Of a stretch of 64,000 nt of DNA, positions 1 through 8,764 are shown piece by piece. The notes under the pieces were generated by a model. It saw only the letters and a list, made by a program, of their open reading frames with translations, was not told where the DNA came from and made no database searches. The translations under genes and the position numbers were made by a program. This DNA is from Pseudotabrizicola alkalilacus (GTDB lineage: Bacteria > Pseudomonadota > Alphaproteobacteria > Rhodobacterales > Rhodobacteraceae). How positions within the stretch are numbered: the stretch's first letter is position 1; each line of letters opens with the position of its first letter. Location of the stretch: the NCBI RefSeq assembly GCF_003443995.1, contig NZ_QWEY01000006.1, positions 208,834 to 272,833 of the forward strand. Direction: 5' to 3'.

Positions 1-2
1 CC

Positions 3-206
3 GACGCTGGCACCACACCCCGCCAACGCCTCAACATGCTCGACGCGCCGTTCTACAGCCGCTCGTTGGTCGAGACCCGTATCAACGGCGAGCAGACCAC
101 CGGCGTGCACGAAGCCCTCGACCTTATCCGCTTTCGCCAGCCGCTATTGAAACCCATGCTTGCCGTCCGCGTCCCGCGCCGCGCAAACTGGAGCTTCCCC
201 GACTGA
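3..206 (+). CDS. crtC: Carotenoid 1,2-hydratase (hydroxyneurosporene synthase) CrtC, C-terminal end
   Basis: Only the last 67 codons are present; the gene runs in from the left edge and stops with TGA at 204-206. The tail contains APFYSRSLVETRI and VHEALDLIRFR, followed by LLKPMLAVRVPRR, which I recognise as the end of the CrtC hydratase. CrtC adds water to the psi end of neurosporene or lycopene on the way to spheroidene. Its position beside tspO, crtB and crtI is the usual Rhodobacter order. It converges on tspO with a short repeat-bearing gap between them. Confidence is limited by the small piece visible. Confidence 0.8.
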   Translation, partial: DAGTTPRQRLNMLDAPFYSRSLVETRINGEQTTGVHEALDLIRFRQPLLKPMLAVRVPRRANWSFPD

Positions 207-231
207 CCGCCGGGCAGGCCCCTTCCGCATT

Positions 232-274
232 GCTGCTTTCAAAATACTCCCGCGCGGAGCGCTCCCGAACCCTC
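232..274 (-). repeat. Dispersed hairpin-GTATTT repeat, divergent copy 1
   Basis: Read on the minus strand this is a short GC stem (GGAGCGCTCC palindrome) followed by GAGTATTTTGAAAG. It resembles the repeats at 12282, 16758, 18169, 22027 and 35184. It lies between the convergent ends of crtC and tspO. Confidence 0.45.
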
Positions 275-752
275 AGCCCGCGCGGACAGCCACAGGATTG
301 CGCATCCAGACCGAGGCATTCAGCGCCCCCGCAATCGTCACCCACAAAAGATAGGGCGCAAACAGCCAGCCCGCCACCGGATCAATCTGCCAGAACGCCG
401 CCAGCGTCGCCGCCACCGCAATCCACAGCAGGCCAAGCACGATCAGCCCCGCCCGGATCCGCCGCAGCCCGAAAAACACCGGCGTCCACAGCGTGTTCAG
501 CGCAATCTGCAGCGCCCAGAGTGCCAGCGCCTGCCCCACCCGGTCGTCAGACCCTGCCAGCATCGCCACCCGCATCGCGGCAATGGCCATGCTCAGATAC
601 AGCACCGTCCAGGCGACCGGAAACATCCAGTCTTTCGGCGTCCACCAGGGTTTGGACAATCCCTTGTACCAGTCGCCGGGCTGAAACATCGCCCCCGTCG
701 CCGCCGCAGCCCCGCAGGCCGCCAGATAGGTGAAAAACAACGCAAAATCCAT
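273..752 (-). CDS. tspO: TspO/MBR family tryptophan-rich sensory protein
   Basis: A 159-residue membrane protein of the TspO (CrtK) family, the bacterial homologue of the mitochondrial translocator protein. In Rhodobacter the family is linked to tetrapyrrole efflux and oxygen-dependent control of photosynthesis genes. The family's tryptophan-rich loop is visible at residues 25-39 (GDWYKGLSKPWWTP), with about five hydrophobic helices overall. The start at 752 follows a GGGCGGG Shine-Dalgarno-like run; the open frame continues upstream, but those residues are not membrane-like. It lies downstream of crtB on the same strand with a 259-nt spacer, so it may have its own promoter. Confidence 0.93.
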   Translation of the reverse strand: MDFALFFTYLAACGAAAATGAMFQPGDWYKGLSKPWWTPKDWMFPVAWTVLYLSMAIAAMRVAMLAGSDDRVGQALALWALQIALNTLWTPVFFGLRRIRAGLIVLGLLWIAVAATLAAFWQIDPVAGWLFAPYLLWVTIAGALNASVWMRNPVAVRAG

Positions 753-1011
753 GAACCCGCCCTTTCGGTGACCCGTTCTTTCTAGACCAGACCCACCAAA
801 GCGCAAGCCAAAGCGAGACCATCGCAGGCGCGGCACCGTCGCGCACGGGTCTGGTTCGAGGCTGAACGCAGCACAGGCCGCGCCGGTTCCGCAGGGTATG
901 TGCCTGCACACAGCACCCCAGTCAAAACCTTAAAAATCCCTTAACGGTCCACTGCCATCCCATTGATTTCAAATGAAACACCAGGCTGTAACACAGTGGG
1001 CATCTGCCTGA

Positions 1012-2016
1012 TCACGCCAGTCCGCGCGACCGGGCTTCCAGCTGGGCCAGCACCTCGAACAGCGCCTCCGACCGGCCCCGCGCCGCACCCTGCCGTGCCG
1101 CCGCCTCGACCAGAAACGCCACCTCCGCCGCTGGCCTTGCATGCAGCACCGCCGGTCGCGGCAGCAGCGGCGAGGCGGCGGCGCGAAGCCCGGCCAGCAT
1201 CAGCCAGCCCAGCTTTTGCCCCTTGCCCGTCCGCGCCCGCAGGCTGACCGAATCAAACCCGGCCCGCGCCACCTGACCGCCGATCCCGGCATAGATATGC
1301 CGGGCGGCAAAGATCCCCGGACGACAGGCCAGCGGCAGCGCCGCCACCCCGGCCTCGGCCCGCAGATAGAGCCGCTCCGCCTCGCCCAGCAGCCGCGCCG
1401 TCACCCGCCGCACGCCGTCGCAGGCCGCAGGCGTCGCCAGAAACCGCTCCACCGCCACCCCCTCGGCACGCAGCCAGTCCAGCGGCAGAAACACCCGCCC
1501 CGCCCGCGCATCCTCACCCACGTCGCGGCTGATGTTGGTCAGCTGCATCGCCAGCCCCAGATCGCAGGCCCGCGCCAAGGCATCGGCGTCGCGCACCCGC
1601 ATCAGCACGCACATCATCGCCCCCACCGCCCCTGCCACCCGCGCCGAATAGTCCAGCACGCCCGACAGCGTGTCATAGCGCCGCCCGATCGCATCCCAGG
1701 CCAGCCCCTCCAGCAAAGCCTCGGGCAGCGCGCGCGGCATCTCGAAATCCTCGACCACCGCGGCAAAGGCCCGGTCGGCATAGCCATCGCGCGGGCGTCC
1801 CTGATAGACCAGTTCCAGCCGGTCGCGCAGCCGCAAGACCGCCCCGGCCTTGTCCGCCCCCTCATCCACCTCATCATCCGCCACCCGGCAGAAGGCATAG
1901 AGCGCCAGCGCCGGGTCGCGCACCCGCGCGGGCAACACCCGTGACGCGGCATGGAACGACAAAGACCCGGTGCGGATCGCGGCGCGGCAAGCCGCCATAT
2001 CGTCAGGCGCGATCAT
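1012..2016 (-). CDS. crtB: 15-cis-phytoene synthase CrtB
   Basis: Condenses two geranylgeranyl diphosphates into phytoene, the first committed step of carotenoid synthesis. The 334-residue length is normal for the family. The two aspartate-rich Mg-diphosphate motifs are present: DDEVD at residues 47-51 and DVGED at 165-169. The N-terminus (SLSFHAASRVLP) is typical of purple bacterial CrtB. Its ATG overlaps the crtI stop in an ATGA arrangement at 2013-2016, so the two are translationally coupled, with crtI first. Confidence 0.97.
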   Translation of the reverse strand: MIAPDDMAACRAAIRTGSLSFHAASRVLPARVRDPALALYAFCRVADDEVDEGADKAGAVLRLRDRLELVYQGRPRDGYADRAFAAVVEDFEMPRALPEALLEGLAWDAIGRRYDTLSGVLDYSARVAGAVGAMMCVLMRVRDADALARACDLGLAMQLTNISRDVGEDARAGRVFLPLDWLRAEGVAVERFLATPAACDGVRRVTARLLGEAERLYLRAEAGVAALPLACRPGIFAARHIYAGIGGQVARAGFDSVSLRARTGKGQKLGWLMLAGLRAAASPLLPRPAVLHARPAAEVAFLVEAAARQGAARGRSEALFEVLAQLEARSRGLA

Positions 2017-3593
2017 TCTGCCGCCATCCGCAACGCGGCCGGTGCGACCCCGCCCGGCGCATCCGGCACCAGTCGACCCAACACCTCTGCCGTGCCGATC
2101 ACCCCTGGCAGCCCCGCCCCCGGATGCGTCCCCGCCCCGGCCAGATACAGGCCCGGCAGCTCTTCGCTGATGTTATGCGGCCGGAACCAGGCCGATTGCA
2201 GGATGCGCGGCTCGATGGAAAACCCGGCGCCATAAGGCGACAGATAGCGGTCCCGAAAGGTCTCGGGCGTGAATGTCAGGCTTTCCGTCACCCGCCCGGT
2301 CAGCCCCGGCAGCAGGCGCTCTTCCAGAACCTTGAGCATCTTTGCGCGGTAGGGCTCTTCCTCGACCGCCCAGTCCACCCCGGTGTCATGCCCCAGATGC
2401 GGCACCGGCGAGAGCACGTAGAACGTATCATCCCCCTTGGGCGCGCAGCTCGGATCAGTGACCGAAGGGCGATGCACATAGAGGCTCATGTCCTCCGCCA
2501 GCCGACCGCGAATGAAGATATCCTTGATATGCTCACGGTAACGCGGGCCGACGACGATGGAGTGATGGCCCACACCGCGCCACATGCCCGCCGTACCCTT
2601 GGTGCCGAAATACCAGACATACAGCCCCATCGACCAGCGCGCGCGCTTCAGCTTTGCCGGGGTCCAGCGCTTTTTGGGCGCGTTGCGCAGCAGCCGGTCA
2701 TAGGTATGCCCCGCATCGGCGTTGGAGACGACCACCGCCGCCGGCAGGGTTTCACCCGTGACCAGCCGCACGCCCGAGGCGCGGCCGGCGGAGAGGGTGA
2801 TTTCATCCACCTCCGCGCCCTGCACCACCGTGCCGCCCTGGCCCTCGATCACCCGCACCATGGCATCGGCAATCGCCTGCACCCCGCCCATGGCGTAATG
2901 CACCCCGAACGCCTTTTCCAGATGGCTGACAAGGATATACATCGAGGTCACGTTGAACGGATCGCCGCCGATGAACAGCGGGTGGAACGACAGCGCAAAG
3001 CGCAGGTGTTCATCTTTGACGCGGGCGGCTGCATGGGCATAGACCGACCTGTCGGCCCGCATCATGGCGAACTTCGGGATCGCCTTTACCGTATCCCAAA
3101 GCCGGTGCATCGGCTTGCGGCCGAGATCCTCGTAGCCGAACCAATAGCGCGCCTCGGAGTCCTTGAGGAACTGCGCATAGCCCTTTGAGTCGCGAGGGGA
3201 AATCCGTGCCACCTCAGCCTTGATCGCGGCGTCATTCTGCCGGGCGGTAAAGGTCTCGCCATCGGCAAAGCGGATCTCGTAGAACGGGTCCAGCGGTCGG
3301 AGCGCGACATCGGCGTCGAAATCACGCCCGCAGGCGGCCCACAGGTCGCGCAGGCCCTGCGGCACCGTCACAATCGTCGGCCCCAGATCGAATCGGTGGC
3401 CGCCCTTGGTGATCGACGAGCCGCGCCCACCCGCCCGGTCCAGCCGGTCGAGCACCGTCACCCGGTAGCCCTTGGCCCCAAGCCGCATGGCCGAGGCCAG
3501 ACCACCAAGGCCTGCACCGATGACAATAGCCTGATCCGGTCGGGTGGGATCAGAGGTGGGAAAGGCAGCGCAGGGGCGTGGGGTATGTTGCAT
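2013..3593 (-). CDS. crtI: Phytoene desaturase CrtI
   Basis: An FAD-dependent desaturase that introduces double bonds into phytoene to give neurosporene or lycopene for the spheroidene branch. It has 526 residues. The dinucleotide-binding signature GAGLGG is at residues 26-31, and the C-terminal AGAGTHPGAGLPGV motif of bacterial-type phytoene desaturases is intact. It heads the leftward crtI-crtB unit, which reads from the crtI/crtA intergenic region where two PpsR-type operators sit (3610 and 3685). The extreme N-terminus before IVIGAG is variable, so the exact start is less certain. Confidence 0.97.
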   Translation of the reverse strand: MQHTPRPCAAFPTSDPTRPDQAIVIGAGLGGLASAMRLGAKGYRVTVLDRLDRAGGRGSSITKGGHRFDLGPTIVTVPQGLRDLWAACGRDFDADVALRPLDPFYEIRFADGETFTARQNDAAIKAEVARISPRDSKGYAQFLKDSEARYWFGYEDLGRKPMHRLWDTVKAIPKFAMMRADRSVYAHAAARVKDEHLRFALSFHPLFIGGDPFNVTSMYILVSHLEKAFGVHYAMGGVQAIADAMVRVIEGQGGTVVQGAEVDEITLSAGRASGVRLVTGETLPAAVVVSNADAGHTYDRLLRNAPKKRWTPAKLKRARWSMGLYVWYFGTKGTAGMWRGVGHHSIVVGPRYREHIKDIFIRGRLAEDMSLYVHRPSVTDPSCAPKGDDTFYVLSPVPHLGHDTGVDWAVEEEPYRAKMLKVLEERLLPGLTGRVTESLTFTPETFRDRYLSPYGAGFSIEPRILQSAWFRPHNISEELPGLYLAGAGTHPGAGLPGVIGTAEVLGRLVPDAPGGVAPAALRMAAE

Positions 3594-3609
3594 AAGGCCG
3601 ATGATAGAC

Positions 3610-3627
3610 TGTCCATTTTAATTTACA
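3610..3627. promoter_or_regulatory. PpsR/CrtJ-type operator (TGT-N12-ACA), crtI proximal
   Basis: A perfect TGT-N12-ACA palindromic site, 17 nt upstream of the crtI start and between the divergent crtI and crtA. PpsR (CrtJ) represses bch and crt genes aerobically at such sites, usually in pairs; the second is at 3685. The repressor gene itself is in this window. Confidence 0.8.
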
Positions 3628-3684
3628 ACAACAGCCTTACCATTCACAAATTCTGAGTTGTCGCTTTCTCTTGCACGAAATTAG

Positions 3685-3702
3685 TGTCAGACTAACTTTA
3701 CA
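3685..3702. promoter_or_regulatory. PpsR/CrtJ-type operator (TGT-N12-ACA), crtA proximal
   Basis: A second perfect TGT-N12-ACA match, 75 bp centre-to-centre from the site at 3610. It ends 25 nt before the inferred crtA start. It lies downstream of the TTG at 3671, which argues against that TTG as the crtA start. Confidence 0.8.
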
Positions 3703-3727
3703 TACACGCCAGACGGAGGGCAGATCC

Positions 3728-4447
3728 ATTCCCATAGCCACCCTCAGCCTGTTCCGCTTTTCCGGCGCCCTGCCCCGGCTTTGGGTGATCGGCCAGATGT
3801 CCGCCGCGCGCCTGACCCTGCGCCGCGAACGCCGCGCGCTGTTCTGGAAGCTGTGCGGATCGGGCACCGGAGAGGGCTTTACGCCAAAGCCGAACTGGGG
3901 CGTCTGGGCGATCCTGGCGACCTGGCCGGATGAGGCGACGGCGCGCGACGCGGTGGCGACCAGCCCGGTCTTTGCCCGCTGGCGTAGTCACGCGGCAGAA
4001 AGCTGGACCCTGTTTCTGGACCCCACCTCGGCGCGTGGCGCGTGGGCGGGGGTCAATCCGTTCCTGCCCGGCCTCGCCCCCGCTGCCAGCGGCCCCGTCA
4101 TCGCCTTGACCCGCGCCACCATCCGCCCCGGCCGCGCGCTGCGGTTCTGGAACCGGGTGCCCGACATTTCCGCCGCCATCGGCAGCGACCCGAATGTGGT
4201 GTTCAAGATCGGCATCGGCGAGGTGCCCTTGCTGCATCAGGTCACGTTTTCGGTCTGGCCCGATGCAGCAAGCATGGCCCGGTTCGCGCGCGGCAACGGC
4301 CCGCACGGGCAGGCGATTGCCGCCGTCCGCGATGGCAACTGGTTTGCCGAGGAACTTTACGCCCGCTTTGCCCTGTTGGGCACGGCGGGAAGCTGGCAGG
4401 GCGGCGATCCGCTGGCCCGGCTGAGACAGGAAAAGGACGCCGCCTGA
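3728..4447 (+). CDS. crtA: Spheroidene monooxygenase CrtA, apparent ATT start
   Basis: Oxygenates spheroidene to spheroidenone under aerobic conditions. The family start IATLSLFRFSG and motifs LFWKLCGSGTGEGFTPKPN and RPGRALRFWNRVPDIS are clear. No ATG, GTG or well-placed TTG begins the homologous region. The only spot with a good Shine-Dalgarno (GGAGG at 3715-3719, 8-nt spacer) is ATT at 3728. The sole conventional alternative, TTG at 3671, would place a PpsR operator inside the reading frame. It is followed by bchI with a TGATG stop/start overlap at 4445-4449. Function is certain; the start codon is inferred and may reflect an ATG-to-ATT change. Confidence 0.92.
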   Translation: MPIATLSLFRFSGALPRLWVIGQMSAARLTLRRERRALFWKLCGSGTGEGFTPKPNWGVWAILATWPDEATARDAVATSPVFARWRSHAAESWTLFLDPTSARGAWAGVNPFLPGLAPAASGPVIALTRATIRPGRALRFWNRVPDISAAIGSDPNVVFKIGIGEVPLLHQVTFSVWPDAASMARFARGNGPHGQAIAAVRDGNWFAEELYARFALLGTAGSWQGGDPLARLRQEKDAA

Positions 4448-5502
4448 TGCAAGCTGAGACTGCTCCCAACATCCACGCCCTGCCCAAGCGCACCCCCTCG
4501 CGCCAGCCGTTTCCGTTTTCGGCCATCGTCGCGCAGGAGGCGATGAAACAAGCCATGGTGCTGACCGCAATTGACCCCGGCATCGGCGGCGTTCTGGTGT
4601 TCGGCGACCGGGGCACCGGCAAATCAACCGCCGTGCGCGCGCTGGCGGCGCTGCTGCCCGAGATCGAGGCGGTGGAGGGGTGCCCGGTCAACTCTGCCCG
4701 CCCCGACCAGTGCCCGGATTGGGCGCAGATCACCGCCACGCAAGTGATCCGCAAGCCGACCCCGGTGGTCGATCTGCCGCTTGGCGTGACCGAAGACCGC
4801 GTGGTAGGCGCGCTCGACATCGAACGTGCGCTGACGCGCGGCGAAAAGGCGTTTGAGCCGGGCCTGCTGGCCCGCGCCAATCGCGGGTATCTCTATATCG
4901 ACGAGGTCAACCTGCTGGAGGATCACATCGTTGACCTGTTGCTCGATGTCGCCCAATCCGGTGAAAACGTGGTGGAACGCGAGGGTCTGTCGATCCGCCA
5001 CGCCGCGCGCTTTGTGCTGGTCGGCTCCGGCAACCCCGAGGAAGGCGAACTCCGCCCCCAATTGCTCGACCGCTTTGGCCTGTCGGTCGAGGTGACCAGC
5101 CCCCGCGATGTGGAGACGCGGGTGCAGGTGATCCTGCGCCGTGATGCCTATGAGACCGGCTATGACGCCTTCATGCCTGACTGGCAGGCGGCGGATGGCG
5201 CGTTGCGCGACCGTATCCTTGCCGCCCGCGTGGCGCTGCCGCAGCTGACCACGCCCAACACCCTGCTGCATGATTGCGCGTCGCTGTGCATCGCGCTCGG
5301 CTCTGACGGCTTGCGGGGCGAGCTGACGCTGTTGCGCGCTGCCCGCGCGCAGGCGGCGTTTGACCGCGCGCAGACCGTGACCCGCGCCCATCTGAAGGCG
5401 GTGGCGGTGATGGCGCTGTCGCACCGTCTGCGCCGCGACCCGCTGGATGAGGCGGGGTCGGGCGTGCGCGTGGCGCGCATGGTGGATGAGGTTTTGCCGT
5501 AG
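4447..5502 (+). CDS. bchI: Magnesium chelatase ATPase subunit BchI
   Basis: The AAA+ subunit that, with BchD and BchH, inserts Mg into protoporphyrin IX using ATP. It has 351 residues. Walker A GDRGTGKS is at residues 53-60; a Walker B-type YLYIDEVNLLEDH and the downstream GSGNPEEGELRPQLLDRFG sensor region are intact. The ATG overlaps the crtA TGA, and bchD begins 6 nt after its stop, so crtA-bchI-bchD-bchO looks like one operon. Confidence 0.98.
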   Translation: MQAETAPNIHALPKRTPSRQPFPFSAIVAQEAMKQAMVLTAIDPGIGGVLVFGDRGTGKSTAVRALAALLPEIEAVEGCPVNSARPDQCPDWAQITATQVIRKPTPVVDLPLGVTEDRVVGALDIERALTRGEKAFEPGLLARANRGYLYIDEVNLLEDHIVDLLLDVAQSGENVVEREGLSIRHAARFVLVGSGNPEEGELRPQLLDRFGLSVEVTSPRDVETRVQVILRRDAYETGYDAFMPDWQAADGALRDRILAARVALPQLTTPNTLLHDCASLCIALGSDGLRGELTLLRAARAQAAFDRAQTVTRAHLKAVAVMALSHRLRRDPLDEAGSGVRVARMVDEVLP

Positions 5503-5508
5503 GCACTC

Positions 5509-7170
5509 ATGGACTGGGACCGGATCACCCTCGCGCTGCAGTTGCTGGCCATCGACCCTGAGGGGCTCAAGGGCCTGTGGCTGCGCGCGCGCAGCGGGGC
5601 GGTGCGCGACCGGGTGACGGCGGCGCTGACCGCGCTGCCGCTGCCGGTGGTGCGGCTGCACCCCGGCCTTGCCGATGACGCGCTTTATGGCGGGTTGGAT
5701 CTGCCCGCCACGCTGGCCACCGGCCGCCCTGTGACATCGCGCGGGTTGCTGAGCCAGCCTGCGGCGTTGGTGCTGACCATGGCCGAACGCGTGCCACCGG
5801 GGCTGTCGGCGCGGCTGGCCCATGCGCTGGACACCCGTGGCCATTGCCTGATCGCGCTGGATGAGGCGGCAGAGGAAGGCGAGGGCCTGCCGCTGGCACT
5901 GACCGACCGGCTGGGGCTGTTTGTGGATCTGGACGGCATAGCATGGTCTGACACCGCCGAAATTTCCATGGATCACAAGGCCTTGGCCGAGGCCCGCGCC
6001 CTGTTTCCCGCCGTAACCCTGCCGCCCGATGCCGCAAGCGCCCTGACCCGCGCGGCGGCAGAACTGGGCATCGCGTCATTGCGCGCGCCCTTGCTGGCGA
6101 TGGCCGCCGCGCGCGCGCTGGCCGCATGGGCAAGGCGCACCACAGTCACCGACGACGACCTGCGCCAAGCCGCCGAGCTGATCTACGGCCACCGCGCCCT
6201 GCCCTTGCCAGAAGCAACCCCGCAGGACCAGCCAGAGCCGCCACCGCCCGATGCGGGCGACGACAGCCCGCAAGACAGCGCAGACCAAAGCCAGCCCTTC
6301 CCCGAGGATATGCTGGTGGAAGCGGCCCGCGCCGCCCTGCCCGCTGATCTGTTAGCACAACTGACCGCTGGCCGTGCCGCCCGCACCGCCAAGGGTGCCA
6401 GCGGCACCGGGGCCGCGCGCAGTGGCAACCGCCGCGGTCGCCCCTTGCCGTCACGCCCCGGCAGGCTGGGATCGGCTGCGCGGATTGATCTGGTCGCCAC
6501 CCTGCGCGCCGCCGCGCCCTGGCAACCTCTGCGTCGCAGAGCGGCGCAAAGCGCTGCGGTGCTGCTGGTGCGCGCCGCAGACATCCGCGTCAAACGCTTC
6601 GTCGAGACCTCTGACCGGGTGCTGATCTTTGCCGTCGATGCCTCCGGCTCATCGGCCTTTGCCCGGCTGGCCGAGGCCAAGGGCGCGGTGGAACTGCTGC
6701 TGGCCGCCGCCTATGCCCGCCGCGATCATGTGGCGCTGGTGTCGTTCCGGGGCACCGGGGCCGAACTGATCCTGCCGCCGACCCGTAGCCTTGTGCAGAC
6801 CAAGCGCCGCCTTGCCGGTTTGCCGGGCGGCGGTGGCACGCCACTGGCCGCCGGTATGCAACTGGCGATGGCGACCGCCGCGCAGGCCCGCGCGCGCGGG
6901 CTGACGCCCACGATTGCGCTTCTGACCGACGGGCGTGGCAATATCGCACTGGATGGCAGCGCCAACCGCGCGCAGGCCGAGGCAGACGCGCAGCGGCTGG
7001 CCCGCGCGATCCGCGCTACGGGCTTTCCTGCGGTGGTGATCGACACCGCCAACCGCCCGCAACCCAGCCTGTCCGAGATGGCGCGCCAGATGGATGCGCC
7101 CTATCTCGCCCTGCCCCGTGCCGATGCGCGGCGGCTGTCGGGCGTGCTGTCTGCGGCCCTGGGGGAGTAG
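5509..7170 (+). CDS. bchD: Magnesium chelatase subunit BchD
   Basis: The platform subunit of Mg-chelatase, 553 residues. The N-terminal AAA-like half lacks an obvious Walker A. It is followed by a proline/acid-rich linker (roughly residues 228-265) and a C-terminal von Willebrand-like integrin I domain with the MIDAS start DASGSS and a later LLTDGRGN. This three-part design is diagnostic of BchD. It sits 6 nt after bchI and 3 nt before bchO. Confidence 0.97.
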   Translation: MDWDRITLALQLLAIDPEGLKGLWLRARSGAVRDRVTAALTALPLPVVRLHPGLADDALYGGLDLPATLATGRPVTSRGLLSQPAALVLTMAERVPPGLSARLAHALDTRGHCLIALDEAAEEGEGLPLALTDRLGLFVDLDGIAWSDTAEISMDHKALAEARALFPAVTLPPDAASALTRAAAELGIASLRAPLLAMAAARALAAWARRTTVTDDDLRQAAELIYGHRALPLPEATPQDQPEPPPPDAGDDSPQDSADQSQPFPEDMLVEAARAALPADLLAQLTAGRAARTAKGASGTGAARSGNRRGRPLPSRPGRLGSAARIDLVATLRAAAPWQPLRRRAAQSAAVLLVRAADIRVKRFVETSDRVLIFAVDASGSSAFARLAEAKGAVELLLAAAYARRDHVALVSFRGTGAELILPPTRSLVQTKRRLAGLPGGGGTPLAAGMQLAMATAAQARARGLTPTIALLTDGRGNIALDGSANRAQAEADAQRLARAIRATGFPAVVIDTANRPQPSLSEMARQMDAPYLALPRADARRLSGVLSAALGE

Positions 7171-7173
7171 CGG

Positions 7174-8037
7174 ATGGACAGCGCCCGCCTGCCCGCCGAC
7201 TGGCCCTACCGGGCCGACGCCCGCCACATCCGCGTGAGCCCACATGACTGGTGGGTGATCGACGCCGGGCCAAAGGATGCGCCTGTGCTGCTGTTGCTGC
7301 ACGGCGCGGGCGGATCGGGTCACAGTTTCCGCGCGCTGATCCCTTTGCTGTCAGAGACCTACCGCGTGATCGTGCCCGATCTGCCCGGTCAGGGCTGCAC
7401 CCGCCCGGGCGGCATGCGCCGCTTGGGCCTCGACGCGATGGCCGAAGACCTGACCCGCCTGTGCCAAAGCGCAGGCATGGCGCCACAGGCGGTGATCGGC
7501 CATTCGGCAGGGGCGGCGATTGCGCTGCGCATGGCCGATCTGACCCCGCTGCAGGCGATCATCGGCATCAATGCCGCCCTTGGCACCTTTGACGGCGCGG
7601 CGGGGGTGATGTTTCCGCTGATGGCGCGCGCGCTGGCGGTCACGCCCTTTGTGGGCGCGGCGGTGGCAAAGCTCTGGGGCAATCCGGCCACGGTCAACAA
7701 ACTGCTGACCGGCACCGGCTCGCCGCTGGATGCGGCGGGGCAGGCGCAATACCTGACGCTGGTGCGCGATGCGGGTCATGTCGGCGGCACGCTGGGGATG
7801 ATGGCGCAATGGCGGCTGGACGGGCTGATGGCACGGCTGCCCTCGCTGCAAGAGCCGGTTCTGCTGATCGCGTCAGACCGCGATATGGCGGTGCCGCCAA
7901 AGGTGTCGCGCGATGCGGTGGTGCATATGCCGGATGCGACCTATGCGGAACTCGCAGGCTTTGGCCATCTGGTGCATGAAGAGGCGGCGGATCAGGTGGC
8001 AGCGGTGCTGCTGCCCTGGCTGGCGGCGCGGATTTGA
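7174..8037 (+). CDS. bchO: Alpha/beta hydrolase BchO, Mg-chelatase-associated
   Basis: A 287-residue alpha/beta-hydrolase fold protein encoded directly behind bchD in most purple bacteria. The nucleophile elbow GHSAGAA and an early LLLHGAGGSGHSF oxyanion segment are visible, with a late GFGHLVHEE carrying the likely catalytic histidine. The family is tied to the Mg-chelatase step by gene neighbourhood, but its exact reaction is not established. It is the last gene of the rightward crtA operon and faces idi across an unusual GC-rich inverted-repeat region. Confidence 0.92.
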   Translation: MDSARLPADWPYRADARHIRVSPHDWWVIDAGPKDAPVLLLLHGAGGSGHSFRALIPLLSETYRVIVPDLPGQGCTRPGGMRRLGLDAMAEDLTRLCQSAGMAPQAVIGHSAGAAIALRMADLTPLQAIIGINAALGTFDGAAGVMFPLMARALAVTPFVGAAVAKLWGNPATVNKLLTGTGSPLDAAGQAQYLTLVRDAGHVGGTLGMMAQWRLDGLMARLPSLQEPVLLIASDRDMAVPPKVSRDAVVHMPDATYAELAGFGHLVHEEAADQVAAVLLPWLAARI

Positions 8038-8205
8038 TGGCGCCCCCCCCACCCCAGCCCTCCCCCACGAGGGGGGAGGGAGGCGATTGGCAAAACCGGC
8101 GCGTCCGATGGTCAACGCGTCGGGTGGCAACACAGGCAGGCAATTTACGTAAAAGCGCCTCCCCTCCCCCTTGTGGGGAGGGGCTGGGGGTGGGGGGGCG
8201 GCGCA
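8038..8205. repeat. Two GC-rich palindromic units in inverted orientation (BIME-like)
   Basis: A first unit near 8040-8086 has CCCTCCCCC, a short loop, then GGGGGGAGGG, with CCCCCCCACCCCAG at its left. A second unit near 8158-8205 has CCTCCCCTCCCCC, loop TTGT, GGGGAGGGG, then CTGGGGGTGGGGGGG. The second is close to the reverse complement of the first. The pair sits between convergent bchO and idi, so it could form large cruciforms or terminate both transcripts, although neither unit is followed by a T run. Confidence 0.7.
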
Positions 8206-8215
8206 CCGAAAGACG

Positions 8216-8764
8216 TTAGCGTCCTACCCCGACGCTTGCGCCAAAGATGCGGGCCATGTGCTCGGTCATGTAAATCTTCAGCCAGGGCGTAAAGCGCTCC
8301 GGGCTGTGCCGCACCTCATCCGACAGATCGTGCAGCTCGACCCAGCGCGTGTCCATCACCTCATCCGGGTCAGGTGCTACCACCAGCCCTGCCCCGGCCT
8401 CGGCGACAAAGATATCGACCAGTTCATGCTCGATCAGACCGCCGCCGACATCGGCGCGGTATTCCACCCGGTCGGCAAGGGCCGGGACCAAACCGGTGAT
8501 CCCCAGCTCTTCGCGCAGGCGGCGCAGGGCACAGGTGGCGGCATCCTCATCCCAGCGCGGATGGGTGCAGCAGGTGTTGGCCCAAAGCCCCGGCGTGTGA
8601 TATTTCGACAGCGCCCGGCGCTGGATCAGCACGCGACCACCATCGGTCACAAAGACCGACACCGCCTTGTGCCGTAACCCGCGCTGATGCACCTCCAGCT
8701 TGCCCACCGGGGCAAGCGTGCCATCGACCCAGGCCGGAATCAGTTCTTCTGTCTCTGCGTTCAT
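8216..8764 (-). CDS. idi: Isopentenyl-diphosphate delta-isomerase
   Basis: Type I (Nudix-fold) isomerase that interconverts IPP and DMAPP, feeding carotenoid and phytol-tail synthesis. The catalytic cysteine motif NTCCTHPRW and the metal/catalytic glutamate region GGGLIEHELVDIF are present. The ATG at 8764 overlaps the bchP stop as ATGA (8761-8764). Another ATG two codons upstream at 8770 is possible. Its presence inside the photosynthesis cluster is characteristic of Rhodobacter and its closest relatives. It is the last gene of the leftward bchG-PucC family gene-bchP-idi unit. Confidence 0.96.
   Translation of the reverse strand: MNAETEELIPAWVDGTLAPVGKLEVHQRGLRHKAVSVFVTDGGRVLIQRRALSKYHTPGLWANTCCTHPRWDEDAATCALRRLREELGITGLVPALADRVEYRADVGGGLIEHELVDIFVAEAGAGLVVAPDPDEVMDTRWVELHDLSDEVRHSPERFTPWLKIYMTEHMARIFGASVGVGR

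Noticed and set aside
1941..3188. Long plus-strand open frame opposite crtI
   Set aside because: Arg/Pro/His-rich translation without motifs; crtI on the other strand has intact FAD and desaturase signatures.
3671..3727. TTG at 3671 as the crtA start
   Set aside because: No Shine-Dalgarno, it would translate a perfect PpsR operator, and the extra 19 residues do not resemble CrtA.
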